Source: Verrucomicrobiales bacterium
Lineage (GTDB): Bacteria; Verrucomicrobiota; Verrucomicrobiia; Limisphaerales; J093
NCBI GenBank assembly: GCA_024233215.1
Contig: JACKPW010000024.1
Span: 1 to 64,000, forward strand
DNA: 64,000 bases
Direction of reading: 5' to 3'
This document shows positions 42,127 to 51,366 of this stretch, piece by piece. Under the pieces are notes generated by a model. The model was given only the letters and a program-made list of their open reading frames with translations. It had not been told where the DNA came from and ran no database searches. Made by a program: the position numbers and the translations under genes. Position 1 is the stretch's first letter. Every line of letters begins with the position of its first letter.

Positions 42127-44805
42127 TCAGAACCTGTCGGTCACGATGCGCGTCGCCTCCTCAAGCGTCATCCCCTCCGGCAGGTCGTGATAGACCGAGA
42201 TGAAAGCCCTGCCCCGGGCCCCGTGGGCGGTCAGTCCGAAGATGTTCGCCCGGAGATGGCGGTGAACCTTGCATGCCAGCACGTACAGCAGCCCCTTGTG
42301 ATCCTCGCCCGTTTCGAACTGCAGCCGGTACAGTCCCGGATGCCAGGCCTCAAGGGTGCGCTTCCCTTTGAGCCCCGGCAAGGCGGCCTCGTCTGTCGCG
42401 CTGATGTGCAGTCGTTGTCGAATGGCGTCCTCGATCGACTTCAACAGGCCCGACGGCAGCGGCGGGCCGTCGAGGGCGGGGTGGAAGAAATCCAGGGCCA
42501 GGCGGTATCTCGCGGCGGAGAAAAAGTGCGCCTGCCGCAACTCGATGCCATGCCGGGCAAACTCCCCGCTGATGGTCGCCGCCAGCCCGGGGTAGTCCCG
42601 CGCCGCCACGCCGACCAGCGGAGCCACGCCGGCACTCAACAGGATCGCCCGGGGTTCGCCAAACTCCTCCTCCTCCCCCAGCCTGGCCAGATGGGCACCG
42701 AACCGCCGGGCAAACGGCCGGTAGGCGCCGTCGAAGAAGTCCTTGCCCAGGTCCTCCAGGATCGTCACCTGGTCCGGGGAGAACCCCGCGGCCCGAAGCG
42801 ACTGCGCCGGGTCCGGGGCCGGTTTGAACCAGGCCATCGCCTTCTGGTACAGCTCGCGCGTGATCATCCAGCGACCGGGATCGGTGGCTTCGGCATTCCA
42901 CTCGGCACGGTCGGCGCAGGCAAAGACGAACAGGCAGCGCAGCTTCGACTCGTCGCCACACACCTGGATCAGCTTCGCCACCTCCCGCTCTGCGCTCAAT
43001 CCCGCCTGGGCGCACTGCTTGAACAGGCGGTGGTTGGCGATCAGGAATTCGACCAACTCCAACGTCTCGGGCCGAAAACCCGCCTCGGTCTGGAATGGTC
43101 GGTAGTATCGCGACAGCGGGATGCCGGACAGCCCGGTGGAAAAGCGATCGTAGAATTCCCGTGAGGGATCCCCCAACGCCACCTCGTCCTGAGTGGTCAC
43201 CGGCAGGCGCTTCGTCTTGAGGGCCAGCTTGATGGCGGCCAGTTGATCGGCATCCAGCAGGGCGGCCTCCTGGGCGGCCAGTTCGTGCTGGGTCGTGGCC
43301 ACCGGCCGTTCCGAGGCAATGGCACCGGCGAGGCGTTGCTGACCTTCCTGCACGAACCCCTCCAACGCCGCGGTCTTGTTCCGCTCCAGGGCACTCCGCA
43401 GGGAACGACGCTCAAGGTGCACGCGTTCATCGAACGACGACTCAAACCGGGCATAGCCGGGGAAGAGGCAATCCTCGGCCCCGTCCACCTGGGACAGGAA
43501 GGCAAATGACTTCGCGAGACTCCCGCGGGTCTCGTAGAACAACTCCGCCAGTTCCGGCACCCGCACGAGCCAGTCACCGGCATTGCGGAAGGTGGCCTGG
43601 AGTTCGGTCGCGTCGATGGGCAAATCGTAACGCTGGGCGGCCAGGACCAGCGCGAGCGCGGCCCGACTGCGCTCGTGATGGGTCTGGCAATAGTAGGAGG
43701 TCCGGTGGCTCAGGCCGCCCAAGCCGCATACGATGGGACTGTGCGGCCGGATTTCGCGGCCATTCTTGAGTTCCTGCTCAATCACGCCCTTGGCGTAGCT
43801 TGCAACACGCCGGCGGGCGGAAATCACCCCGCGGCGGACCTCGTTCGCAAAGTCGAACCGGGCCCGCTCGTCCACCGTCGGTCCGAGCAGCTCGCCAAAG
43901 GCATCGAAGTCCTCAAACCCCAGCACATCCTCGGGGTGATTCCCCCCGGCACCGGCCCGCGGTGCCCGCCGTTGCCGGGAGTGGATGAACATCCGGATGC
44001 GCAGAAGGAAGTAATACGCTTCCAGGTCACGCGCATCGTCGAGATTGCGGTAGATCTCGTGACTGTGACAGAAGCCCTTGCCGGCCAGGGTCCAGATGGC
44101 CGCCAGGAAGACCCGCAGACCGTCGTTCTTGATGTCGAACCGGTCGATCCGCTCAAAGGCCGCCGCCGCCTCCGCCCAGTGCGCCTGCCAGAAGCGCCGG
44201 ACGTGCAGGAAATGCTCGAACGGATCGAACGTGGCCTGAATCCGCTGCCGGAACTCCTCCACCAAGTCCTCGGGATCATGCACGGGGCGCAGGTCGAGGA
44301 AGGAGTTCAAGTCCTTGCCGGCGAGCGCGGGCACGTCCTCGAGGCTGAACGGCAGCGCATGGCACTTGAAGCCGTACGTGTCCTCGAACTCGTCGGAACT
44401 GATCGCCTGGCGCTGCAGTTCCACCAGGAACTCGTTGCCCTCAAGGGCACCGTCGAACAACAGCGCAAAATCGTTGTCCGAACAGGGCGTCATCTCCTCC
44501 CGACCGGTGCCCCCGAGCGCCGCCACGGCGAAGGGCTTGTTATAGCCCTGCCGCTGCAACTGGGTCTCCGCCCAATGGCGCACCAGACCGGTGTAGATGG
44601 CCGTGCGGCGGGCGGCCAGATCGCAGCCGTCCCCCAACTCCGGCCGCCGGATCGCCGCATCATTGGCGGCAATCAGCCGGCGGAAGGCCTCCAACGGCCC
44701 CCACTGCTGAATGGCTTCCGCCACCTGACGTTCAAGCTCGCTCATGCCACGGGGCAACACTCCGGTCGCCCGAAACAGGCCTGGCCCGGGAGCGGCCGTT
44801 GCCAT
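42127..44805 (-). CDS. GlnD-like nucleotidyltransferase with degenerate HD domain
   Basis: An 892-residue protein with the layout of PII uridylyltransferase GlnD. The nucleotidyltransferase signature GGTGREEMTPCSDNDFALL is intact, so the transferring site looks functional. The middle aligns with the GlnD HD region (LFPGYARFESSFDERVHLER and LVEFLIANHRLFKQ) but I cannot find the His-Asp metal dyad; the place holds LALKTKRLPVTTQDE. Two ACT-like segments close the protein (VAARDYPGLAATISGEFARH and YRLQFETGEDHKGLLYVLAC). It may modify PII or another protein without the removing activity. ATG 44745 is an alternative start. It is convergent with the eCIS operon. Confidence 0.75.
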   Translation of the reverse strand: MATAAPGPGLFRATGVLPRGMSELERQVAEAIQQWGPLEAFRRLIAANDAAIRRPELGDGCDLAARRTAIYTGLVRHWAETQLQRQGYNKPFAVAALGGTGREEMTPCSDNDFALLFDGALEGNEFLVELQRQAISSDEFEDTYGFKCHALPFSLEDVPALAGKDLNSFLDLRPVHDPEDLVEEFRQRIQATFDPFEHFLHVRRFWQAHWAEAAAAFERIDRFDIKNDGLRVFLAAIWTLAGKGFCHSHEIYRNLDDARDLEAYYFLLRIRMFIHSRQRRAPRAGAGGNHPEDVLGFEDFDAFGELLGPTVDERARFDFANEVRRGVISARRRVASYAKGVIEQELKNGREIRPHSPIVCGLGGLSHRTSYYCQTHHERSRAALALVLAAQRYDLPIDATELQATFRNAGDWLVRVPELAELFYETRGSLAKSFAFLSQVDGAEDCLFPGYARFESSFDERVHLERRSLRSALERNKTAALEGFVQEGQQRLAGAIASERPVATTQHELAAQEAALLDADQLAAIKLALKTKRLPVTTQDEVALGDPSREFYDRFSTGLSGIPLSRYYRPFQTEAGFRPETLELVEFLIANHRLFKQCAQAGLSAEREVAKLIQVCGDESKLRCLFVFACADRAEWNAEATDPGRWMITRELYQKAMAWFKPAPDPAQSLRAAGFSPDQVTILEDLGKDFFDGAYRPFARRFGAHLARLGEEEEFGEPRAILLSAGVAPLVGVAARDYPGLAATISGEFARHGIELRQAHFFSAARYRLALDFFHPALDGPPLPSGLLKSIEDAIRQRLHISATDEAALPGLKGKRTLEAWHPGLYRLQFETGEDHKGLLYVLACKVHRHLRANIFGLTAHGARGRAFISVYHDLPEGMTLEEATRIVTDRF

Positions 44806-44838
44806 GAAGTCCCAGCCTTATCGATCCAGAGGAAAGGA

Positions 44839-44992
44839 ACACGAAATACACGAACCACACGAAAACAGGAGAAATGAGAACGTTTCGTGGCATTCACCCA
44901 GACCTCACTGTTGGGGGGGGGCAGGGCAGGCCCTCAAGGCACCTGACGTCCACCCGATCCCTCAGCCGCGCTTCCCTTCGTGTATTTCGTGT
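44839..44992. repeat. 16-bp inverted repeat pair between genes
   Basis: ACACGAAATACACGAA at 44839-44854 is exactly the reverse complement of 44977-44992. The arms face each other across about 120 bases between glnD-like and isomerase-like genes. Looser similarity extends outward on both sides (CCACACGAAAAC and GTTTCGTGGTTCC). A G-run lies at 44908-44916. Confidence 0.7.
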
Positions 44993-45021
44993 GTTTCGTG
45001 GTTCCACCGACTTCCCACGCC

Positions 45022-46065
45022 TCAGCCCTGCCAGCCGTGGGCGTCGCGGACCTCCATCATCTTGCCCAGAATCGTGTTCCACGTCGCCGGCGTCTCGAGC
45101 ATGGCATTCGGGAACATGCAGCCGTCCCAGCAGAGGTGCTTGATGCCGCGCGCCGGGGCGTCCTTGAGCCAGTAGCCGGCGCATTTCACGATGTCCAGCT
45201 TGCCGTTCGGATCATCCGCCGGGCAGTGCTTGCCGGTTTTGTCATGCGCCCCGGCGCCATGCACCTCGCCGTCGTTCTGCGCGACGTGGAAGTCGATCGT
45301 CCACGGTCGCAGCTTGTCGGTCATCTGCCCGTAGGCGGCCCAGAACTCGGCGTCCGAGTAACCCTCCTTGAGCAGGGCATGCTCGGGGGCGTTGTAGCCG
45401 AGCAGGTACAAATAGGTGTGCGCGAGGTCGGCCTGGAACCCGAGGGTCTCCGGCATGCCCACCCCTTCCAGGACGTCGAGCATGTCCTTCCACGAGTGCA
45501 TGCCGGCCCAGCAAATCTCGCCCTCGGCCGCCAACCGCTCACCATGATCCGCCGCGATCTTTGCCGCCTCCTTGAAGGTCGCGACAATCTTCGCCGTGTT
45601 CGCCGGGGCGTCCTCACGCCACTTGGCGATGCCAAACTCGGCGGAGTCGATCCGGATGCAGCCGTACTGGCGCACGCCGTGCCGGTTGAACACGCCGGCA
45701 ATCCGGCACCCCACCTTGACCGCTTCGAGGAACTTCGCCCGCGCCGCGTCATCCCCCATCGCGGAATCCCCCACCGTGCCGGGCCACACTGGGGCCACGA
45801 CGGAACCCACCTTGAACCCCTTGCCCGCGATCATGTCCGCAATCGCCTTCAGTTCGTCATCGCTCGCGTTGGGGTCCGTGTGCGGCAGGAACAGGAAGTA
45901 GTCGATGCCCTCGAACTTCTGGCCGTCCACCTCCGCAGCGGCGGTGAGATCGAGCATGCGCTCAAGGCTGATCGGCGGCTCCTGACCCTCGCCGTCACCC
46001 TTGCCGACGAGGCCCGGCCACATGGCGTTGTGCAGTTTCGGAGCGGAGTTCGTGTGCTGGCTCAT
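45022..46065 (-). CDS. Sugar phosphate isomerase/epimerase-like TIM-barrel protein
   Basis: A 347-residue protein of the AP endonuclease 2/xylose isomerase-like TIM-barrel family. Metal and substrate positions are suggested by LAAEGEICWAGMHSWKDM (Glu), LGFQADLAHTYLYLLGY (Asp-His), TIDFHVAQNDGEVHG (Asp-His, His) and KHLCWDGCMFPNAML. No signal peptide, so probably cytoplasmic. These enzymes interconvert keto-sugars or inositol derivatives; the substrate is not evident. The gene stands alone on the minus strand. Confidence 0.75.
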   Translation of the reverse strand: MSQHTNSAPKLHNAMWPGLVGKGDGEGQEPPISLERMLDLTAAAEVDGQKFEGIDYFLFLPHTDPNASDDELKAIADMIAGKGFKVGSVVAPVWPGTVGDSAMGDDAARAKFLEAVKVGCRIAGVFNRHGVRQYGCIRIDSAEFGIAKWREDAPANTAKIVATFKEAAKIAADHGERLAAEGEICWAGMHSWKDMLDVLEGVGMPETLGFQADLAHTYLYLLGYNAPEHALLKEGYSDAEFWAAYGQMTDKLRPWTIDFHVAQNDGEVHGAGAHDKTGKHCPADDPNGKLDIVKCAGYWLKDAPARGIKHLCWDGCMFPNAMLETPATWNTILGKMMEVRDAHGWQG

Positions 46066-46401
46066 GATGCTGTCGTGTCTGCTTCAGTTCGCGCCGGTCA
46101 GTCAGACCGCCGGCAGGTTTGGCTTGCGGGCACCAAGCCTAGCAACGGCCCCTCCCGAGGCAACCGGAAACTGCCCCAACGAATCCGCCCGGTGGAGCGG
46201 TGACGGCCCGTCACCGTAATGGAAACCCATTGACGTCCCCTTCCGGAGACGAGCCGTCCCCGCTCCGACTTCCGGACCCCGCCGAGCGGGTTCCGCCGGA
46301 CCTTTCAAACCTGTAATCTTCCGGAAAGCTCCCCGTCAGGTGTGCGTGGTCCATTGTCGCAACGATTGAGACGACAACTCATAGGACGGAAAGGAAACAC
46401 A
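46066..46401. other. Divergent promoter region with palindrome and shared repeat
   Basis: This 336-base gap lies between divergent genes. It holds a 9-bp hairpin CGGTGACGG-C-CCGTCACCG at 46198-46216 and a 22-base block at 46254-46275 that recurs with one change at 62312-62333. No gene is supported. Promoters for both flanking genes must lie here but no clear -35/-10 pair stands out. Confidence 0.45.
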
Positions 46402-47925
46402 ATGACACAGACGACACAGACAGGAACAAATCGGGGCCCCTGGCGGCGCGTGATCGTGGCGACCGGGGCCGCGGGTATTCTCGGTGGCGCCATTCTGCTC
46501 AGCCCTTGGGGCCTGGCCAAGGAACGGACGGAAGCCCCACCGGTGCACCTGAAGACCAGCGACGAACCGGTCACCCGCACCAGCGGGGAAGTCACCAGCT
46601 TTGCCTCCGTGGTAAAGAAGGTCACCCCCAGCGTGGTCCAGGTCATGGTAACCACCAAGGCCCAGCCGATGTCCTCCTCCGGCCAGGAGATCCCCCCGAT
46701 CTTCCGGCGCTTCTTCGGCCAGGGTCCCCAGGGATTCGGGCAGTTCCAAAACCCGGTCATTCCGCCCCAACACGGTGAGGGCTCGGGCGTGATCGTGACC
46801 GAGGACGGCTACATCCTGACCAACAACCACGTGGTCGAGCATGCCGACACGATCGAGGTCACCCTCGATGACGGCCACAAGTACCACGGGCAGGTCATCG
46901 GACGCGATGAGAAGACCGACATCGCCGTCATCAAGATCGATGCGAAGGATCTCCCTGCTCTCACCCTCGCGGACAGCGACAAGATCGAGGTCGGCGACGT
47001 GGTGCTGGCGGTCGGCAATCCCTTCGGCATCGGCCAGACGGTCACCAGCGGCATCGTGAGCGCCAAGGGTCGGGCCACGCTGGGACTGGACTATGAGGAC
47101 TTCATCCAGACCGACGCGGCGATCAACCCCGGCAATTCCGGCGGGGCGCTGGTCGACGCCGAGGGCCGGTTGATCGGCATCAACACCGCGATTCTCAGCC
47201 GCACCGGCGGAAACCAGGGCATCGGGTTTGCCGTGCCCACGAACCTCGCCCGCTGGGTCATGCAACAACTGGTGGATGACGGCCAGGTGGAACGGGGCTT
47301 CCTCGGCGTGAACATCCAGGACCTCACCCCCGAACTCGCCAAACAGTTCGGAATCCAGGAGGCACAGGGCGCCCTCGTCGCCGAGGTCACCCCCGACAGC
47401 CCCGCCTCGAAGGCAGGCCTCAAGAGCGGCGACGTGATCCGCAAGTTCAATGAGAAGGACGTGAAGGACAGCCGCCACCTGAAGCTCGCCGTGGGATCCA
47501 CGCCCCCCGGTTCCAAGGTGCCCGTCGACATTGTGCGTGACGGCGACCCGATGACCTTGCAGGTCCGGCTCAGCACGCTGCCCGGCGAAACCCTGGCCGC
47601 GAACACCAACCCCGGCGCGAACGGTGAAAAGGACGCCCTGCACGGCGTCGGCGTGGGTGATCTCGACACCTCGACCCGGGCCAGCCTGAATCTGCCGAAG
47701 GCGGTCGAAGGCGCCGTGGTGACCCAGGTGGACGAGGCTTCACCCGCCTACGAAGCCGGCCTGCGCCCCGGCGACGTGATCGTCGAAATCAACCGCAAGC
47801 CCGTCGAGAACGCGGAGGAAGCGGTGAAGGCCTGCGAGAATCCATCGGACCCCGTTACCCTGGTGAAGGTCTGGAGCCGCGGCATCAGCCACTACCTGGT
47901 TGTGGACGAAACCCGGGCCGGTTGA
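46402..47925 (+). CDS. Periplasmic Do-like serine protease (DegP/HtrA)
   Basis: A 507-residue HtrA protease. ATG 46402 follows AAGGAA at proper distance. An N-terminal hydrophobic segment (VIVATGAAGILGGAILLSPW) exports or anchors it. The trypsin-like triad is His143 (TNNHVVEH), Asp173 (KTDIAVIKID) and Ser246 (GNSGGAL). Two PDZ domains follow, at about 290-385 (RGFLGVNIQDLTPELAKQFG) and 410-500 (VVTQVDEASPAYEAGLRPGD). It degrades or refolds misfolded envelope proteins. A terminator follows, so it is probably separate from the two-component genes downstream, although such a pair may report on envelope stress. Confidence 0.93.
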   Translation: MTQTTQTGTNRGPWRRVIVATGAAGILGGAILLSPWGLAKERTEAPPVHLKTSDEPVTRTSGEVTSFASVVKKVTPSVVQVMVTTKAQPMSSSGQEIPPIFRRFFGQGPQGFGQFQNPVIPPQHGEGSGVIVTEDGYILTNNHVVEHADTIEVTLDDGHKYHGQVIGRDEKTDIAVIKIDAKDLPALTLADSDKIEVGDVVLAVGNPFGIGQTVTSGIVSAKGRATLGLDYEDFIQTDAAINPGNSGGALVDAEGRLIGINTAILSRTGGNQGIGFAVPTNLARWVMQQLVDDGQVERGFLGVNIQDLTPELAKQFGIQEAQGALVAEVTPDSPASKAGLKSGDVIRKFNEKDVKDSRHLKLAVGSTPPGSKVPVDIVRDGDPMTLQVRLSTLPGETLAANTNPGANGEKDALHGVGVGDLDTSTRASLNLPKAVEGAVVTQVDEASPAYEAGLRPGDVIVEINRKPVENAEEAVKACENPSDPVTLVKVWSRGISHYLVVDETRAG

Positions 47926-47962
47926 TCCGCAAGCGCAACCGGTGACACAACCGGGAATCCGA

Positions 47963-48001
47963 CCGCCCTTCGGTGTCACAGCGCCGAGGGGCGGTTTTGT
48001 T
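47963..48001 (+). terminator. Rho-independent terminator after the HtrA gene
   Basis: Stem CCGCCCTTCGG / CCGAGGGGCGG (11 bp with one G-T pair), loop of about 10 bases, followed by TTTTGT. It lies 38 bases after the protease stop and before the response regulator. Confidence 0.75.
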
Positions 48002-48030
48002 CCGTGCCCGAAGCAAGGGACTGCGTTACC

Positions 48031-48714
48031 ATGAACACCATGCGCATGCTGGTCGTGGAAGATGACGGGAAGATCGCGTCGTTCGTGGTCAATGGACTGC
48101 GCCAGAACGGCTATGCCGTCGACCACGCGGCCGATGGTGAAGAAGGGCTCGCCCTCGCCCGCACGGTGAGCTACGACGCCGCAGTGCTGGACCTCATGCT
48201 GCCCAGGCTGGATGGACTGTCGCTGCTGCGACAACTCCGGGCGGATCGCATCCTCACACCGGTGCTGATTCTGAGTGCCCGGGCGAGCGTGGACGACCGG
48301 GTCCAGGGGCTGCAGGCGGGAGGGGACGACTACCTCACCAAGCCCTTCGCCTTTTCGGAACTCCTGGCCCGGGTGCAGGCGCTGGTGCGCCGCTCCAGCC
48401 AGGTGGCGGAACCCACCCGGCTCACCGCCGGCGACCTCAGCCTGGATGTGGTCCGTCGCGAGGTGATCCGCGCTGGCGAACGCATCGATTTGCAGCCACG
48501 GGAGTTCTCCCTGCTCGAATTGCTGCTGCGGAATGCCGGTCGGCCGGTCACCAAGACCATGATCCTCGAGCACGTGTGGGATTTCAGTTTCGATCCCCAA
48601 ACCAACGTCGTGGACGTGCTCGTCCACCGGCTGCGGTCGAAGGTGGACCGCGATTTCCCGGTGAAGCTCATCCAGACCATGCGGGGCGTGGGCTATGTCC
48701 TCAAAGCCGCTTGA
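48031..48714 (+). CDS. OmpR-family response regulator
   Basis: A 227-residue two-component regulator. ATG 48031 has AAGGGA 12 bases upstream; ATG 48040 (MRMLVVEDD) is equally usual for the family. The receiver has the acidic pair EDD, the phospho-acceptor Asp54 in AVLDLMLPRLDG, a Ser in LILSARAS and Lys in YLTKPFAF. A winged-helix DNA-binding domain follows (IDLQPREFSLLELLLRNAGR, VVDVLVHRLRSKVD). Its stop lies inside the next gene, the kinase, with a 20-base overlap, so the two are a translationally coupled pair. Its targets are unknown. Confidence 0.93.
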   Translation: MNTMRMLVVEDDGKIASFVVNGLRQNGYAVDHAADGEEGLALARTVSYDAAVLDLMLPRLDGLSLLRQLRADRILTPVLILSARASVDDRVQGLQAGGDDYLTKPFAFSELLARVQALVRRSSQVAEPTRLTAGDLSLDVVRREVIRAGERIDLQPREFSLLELLLRNAGRPVTKTMILEHVWDFSFDPQTNVVDVLVHRLRSKVDRDFPVKLIQTMRGVGYVLKAA

Positions 48715-50143
48715 ACGAATCGGCCGCAGCCTCGCCCTGCGACTGAGTCTGGGTTACGCCGCGTTCTTCACGGCGGGGGCGGCCGTCCTGTTCGGCCTGC
48801 TCTACCTGCTCCTCGCCTCGGCGCTGGAACATAAGGACCGCGAAGTGATCGAGGCCCGCCTCAAGGAATGCGCCGTGGTCTACGAAAGCGGCGGCCTGCG
48901 GGCGCTCGACCAGCTCGTCGAACGGGACCGCCAGTCGGGAAAGGAAAAGTCGTTCTTCGTCCGCGTCGCCGGTCCCCGGGGCAGCGTGATGCTGTTGGCC
49001 GTGCCCGATGACTGGCTCCAGTTCAATCCCGCGGGAATCGATCAGGGCCGCCAGGCCTCCAGCGTCCTCTGGCTGCGCGTGCCCCGCGACGAGGAACGCG
49101 ATCTCATGCTCGCCGCCATGCCGCTCTCGGACGGTTCTGTGCTGCAGGTCGGCCGAAGCACCAACAACCGCGAAACCCTGCTCCAACCGTTCCGGCGCAC
49201 CTTCCTGCTGGTCGTGACCCCCACCCTGCTCCTCGGGGTCCTGGGCGGCGCCTTTGCCGCACACCGCGCCATCGCCCCCGTCCGCCAGGTCGTCGCCATG
49301 GCCCGGTCCATCATCGACACCGGCGACCTGTCGAAACGGGTGCCCCCCGGAGGCGGCCAGACCGAGCTCGCCGAACTCGCCGAGCAGTTCAACCGCATGC
49401 TCGATCGCAACCAGCAGCTCATCGCCGGCATGCGCGAGGCTCTCGACAACGTGGCCCACGACCTGCGCACCCCGCTCACCCGGTTGCGCGGCACCGCCGA
49501 AAACGCCCTGCAGACCACCACCGAGGACAACAGTCGCGAGGCTCTGGCCGATTGCGTGGAGGAGTCGGACCGTGTGCTCACCATGCTCCGCACCCTCATG
49601 GACATCTCCGAGGCCGAAACCGGCGCCGTAACCCTGAACCGGTCCCGCTGTTCCCTGGCCACGCTGTGGCAGGAGGTGATCGAGCTCTATGAGATGGTGG
49701 CGGAAAACAAGCGCGTCCAGGTGACCTCGACGTTCGACGATCCCTGCGAGGTCGAAGTCGATTCCGCCCGCCTGCGTCAGGCATTCGCCAACCTCCTCGA
49801 CAATGCCATCAAGTACACTCCGGAAGAGGGCCACGTTGAGATTCGCGGCCGGATCGAGCGGGACCATGCCGTGCTCGAGATCAGCGACACCGGCATCGGC
49901 ATCCCGGCCGCCGAACGAGCCCGAATCTGGGAAAGGCTCTACCGCGGCGACAAGAGCCGCTCCCAGCGCGGGCTCGGACTGGGGCTCAGTCTGGTAAAGG
50001 CCTTCGTCGAGGCACACGGGGGAACCATCCGGGTCGATGAACGGCCCGGTGGGGGGACCGTGTTCCGCCTGCAGCTTCCGGTGTCCCCCCACGCCACCGG
50101 CACGGCCGCATCGAACCCGGACATCTCTCGCCGCCTTGCTTAG
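48695..50143 (+). CDS. Sensor histidine kinase
   Basis: A 482-residue HisKA-type kinase. Membrane helices lie at about 18-45 and 165-190, flanking a periplasmic sensor domain of about 120 residues. HAMP (about 185-240) ends in LAEQFNRMLDRNQQL. The phosphorylated histidine is His255 in NVAHDLRTPLTRLRG. The ATP-binding domain has the N box (ANLLDNAIKYTPEEG), G1 (EISDTGIGIPAAERARIW) and G2 (RGLGLGLSLVKAFVEAHG). It overlaps the regulator gene. Architecture matches the CusS/QseC-like group; the stimulus is unknown. Confidence 0.93.
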   Translation: MSSKPLERIGRSLALRLSLGYAAFFTAGAAVLFGLLYLLLASALEHKDREVIEARLKECAVVYESGGLRALDQLVERDRQSGKEKSFFVRVAGPRGSVMLLAVPDDWLQFNPAGIDQGRQASSVLWLRVPRDEERDLMLAAMPLSDGSVLQVGRSTNNRETLLQPFRRTFLLVVTPTLLLGVLGGAFAAHRAIAPVRQVVAMARSIIDTGDLSKRVPPGGGQTELAELAEQFNRMLDRNQQLIAGMREALDNVAHDLRTPLTRLRGTAENALQTTTEDNSREALADCVEESDRVLTMLRTLMDISEAETGAVTLNRSRCSLATLWQEVIELYEMVAENKRVQVTSTFDDPCEVEVDSARLRQAFANLLDNAIKYTPEEGHVEIRGRIERDHAVLEISDTGIGIPAAERARIWERLYRGDKSRSQRGLGLGLSLVKAFVEAHGGTIRVDERPGGGTVFRLQLPVSPHATGTAASNPDISRRLA

Positions 50144-50147
50144 CGCA

Positions 50148-50218
50148 GATTTCCAAACCTGCCGTATCGCGGATTTCCAATCCGCAAGCGCTCGGCGGTC
50201 CCGACGGTCTGCCGAAAG
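50148..50218. repeat. Two-module dispersed repeat, copy B
   Basis: Just after the histidine kinase stop. It contains TCCGCAAGCGCT (50181-50192) and ACGGTCTGCCGAA (50204-50216) as in copy A at 15728. Here the palindromic module (CAGATTTCCAAACCTGCC, from about 50146) comes first and is inverted relative to copy A. Confidence 0.7.
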
Positions 50219-50257
50219 CAGGCGTGGGATGTCCAGGCTGGGGCGTATTCGCCGACC

Positions 50258-51274
50258 TCAGCCGGCACCTTTCCTTTCCAAATCCCGCTGCCCCGTCCTC
50301 CGCGACGATGATGCGCCCAAGGCGATCGCCATCGCCATCAGGAGGGCCGCCACAATCAGGACCACCACCCGCGTGCCGCTGACCCGTCCCGGTGCCGTCA
50401 ACGCGTACAACCCGAGCAGGTTCAGGGTCGATAACACCGGCGTCACCGCTCCCATCAACCCGAGCGTCACCCCGGACACCCGATGCAGGGCCATCTCCCA
50501 GAGCATGTATCCGCCCGCCCAGGGCCCCAGCGCTGTGACCAGCACCCCAACCCACGTCCCTTTCTCCATCGGCTGCCACTCGCCGCGCCAGCCACACACC
50601 AGGCTCGCGACAATCCCGACCAGCAGGAACCCGAGGGGCGTTGCCGCATAGTCACTGGCCCAACTCCGCCATCGGGACATCAGCGCGCAATACGCCGCCC
50701 ACGACACCGCCGCCCCACCCCCGAGGAGGTAGGGCCGGATCCCGTCCCGAAAATCCAGGCGGAACACATCGGCCCCATTCGCCAGCAGCAAGGCGCCCAG
50801 TGATAGCGCAATCGCGACCATCAGACGTCGGTGCATCCGCTCCCCGGGCACCCACCACGTCGTGAACAGGATCGCCAGCGTCGGCCAGAGATAGTTCATC
50901 AGGTTCACCCCCATCGCCTGCACCTCGGTTGGCGCGCTCACCAGGGCCGTCGTGTAGAGCAGCAGGTAGAGCACAAACCCCACCAACACCGCCAGCCCGA
51001 GCCGCCACGGCAGCACCAGCAGGGAACGAAGCTCGCGTCCCAGGCACCGCTGGCCAACGACCTGCAATCCTCCCCCAATCAGGGAAACCACCGCCAGGAA
51101 CTGCCAGGCCCCCAGCCGTTGCCCGACCCCCACGATGCACGCCGAGGACAGGCTCCACAGCAACACCGCGCCACCCCCCAGAATCACTCCGGCAACCTCC
51201 CGGCCCGGACGCCCCCGCGGTTCGTTCACAGGATGCGTCCGTTCCTCATCCCCGAATGCACGACGTGCCTTCAC
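50258..51274 (-). CDS. EamA/DMT family exporter (YddG-like)
   Basis: A 338-residue drug/metabolite transporter with about ten membrane helices in two EamA repeats (AGVILGGGAVLLWSLSSACI, VLVGFVLYLLLYTTALVSAP, LMNYLWPTLAILFTTWWVPG). The PTEVQAMGVNLMNYLWP block and the hydrophilic tail fit the aromatic amino acid exporter YddG group. The start at 51274 is a GTG; a shorter GTG at 51229 is possible. Inner membrane, proton- or gradient-driven export is expected; substrate is inferred only from the family. Confidence 0.8.
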   Translation of the reverse strand: MKARRAFGDEERTHPVNEPRGRPGREVAGVILGGGAVLLWSLSSACIVGVGQRLGAWQFLAVVSLIGGGLQVVGQRCLGRELRSLLVLPWRLGLAVLVGFVLYLLLYTTALVSAPTEVQAMGVNLMNYLWPTLAILFTTWWVPGERMHRRLMVAIALSLGALLLANGADVFRLDFRDGIRPYLLGGGAAVSWAAYCALMSRWRSWASDYAATPLGFLLVGIVASLVCGWRGEWQPMEKGTWVGVLVTALGPWAGGYMLWEMALHRVSGVTLGLMGAVTPVLSTLNLLGLYALTAPGRVSGTRVVVLIVAALLMAMAIALGASSSRRTGQRDLERKGAG

Positions 51275-51366
51275 GATGCCTGAAGGCTATGCCATAACGA
51301 TTCAGTGGAGAACCACGAAGTGAGGATCAACTCGCCCTCCGCCGCCTCCCGCCGCTACACTCCGAC

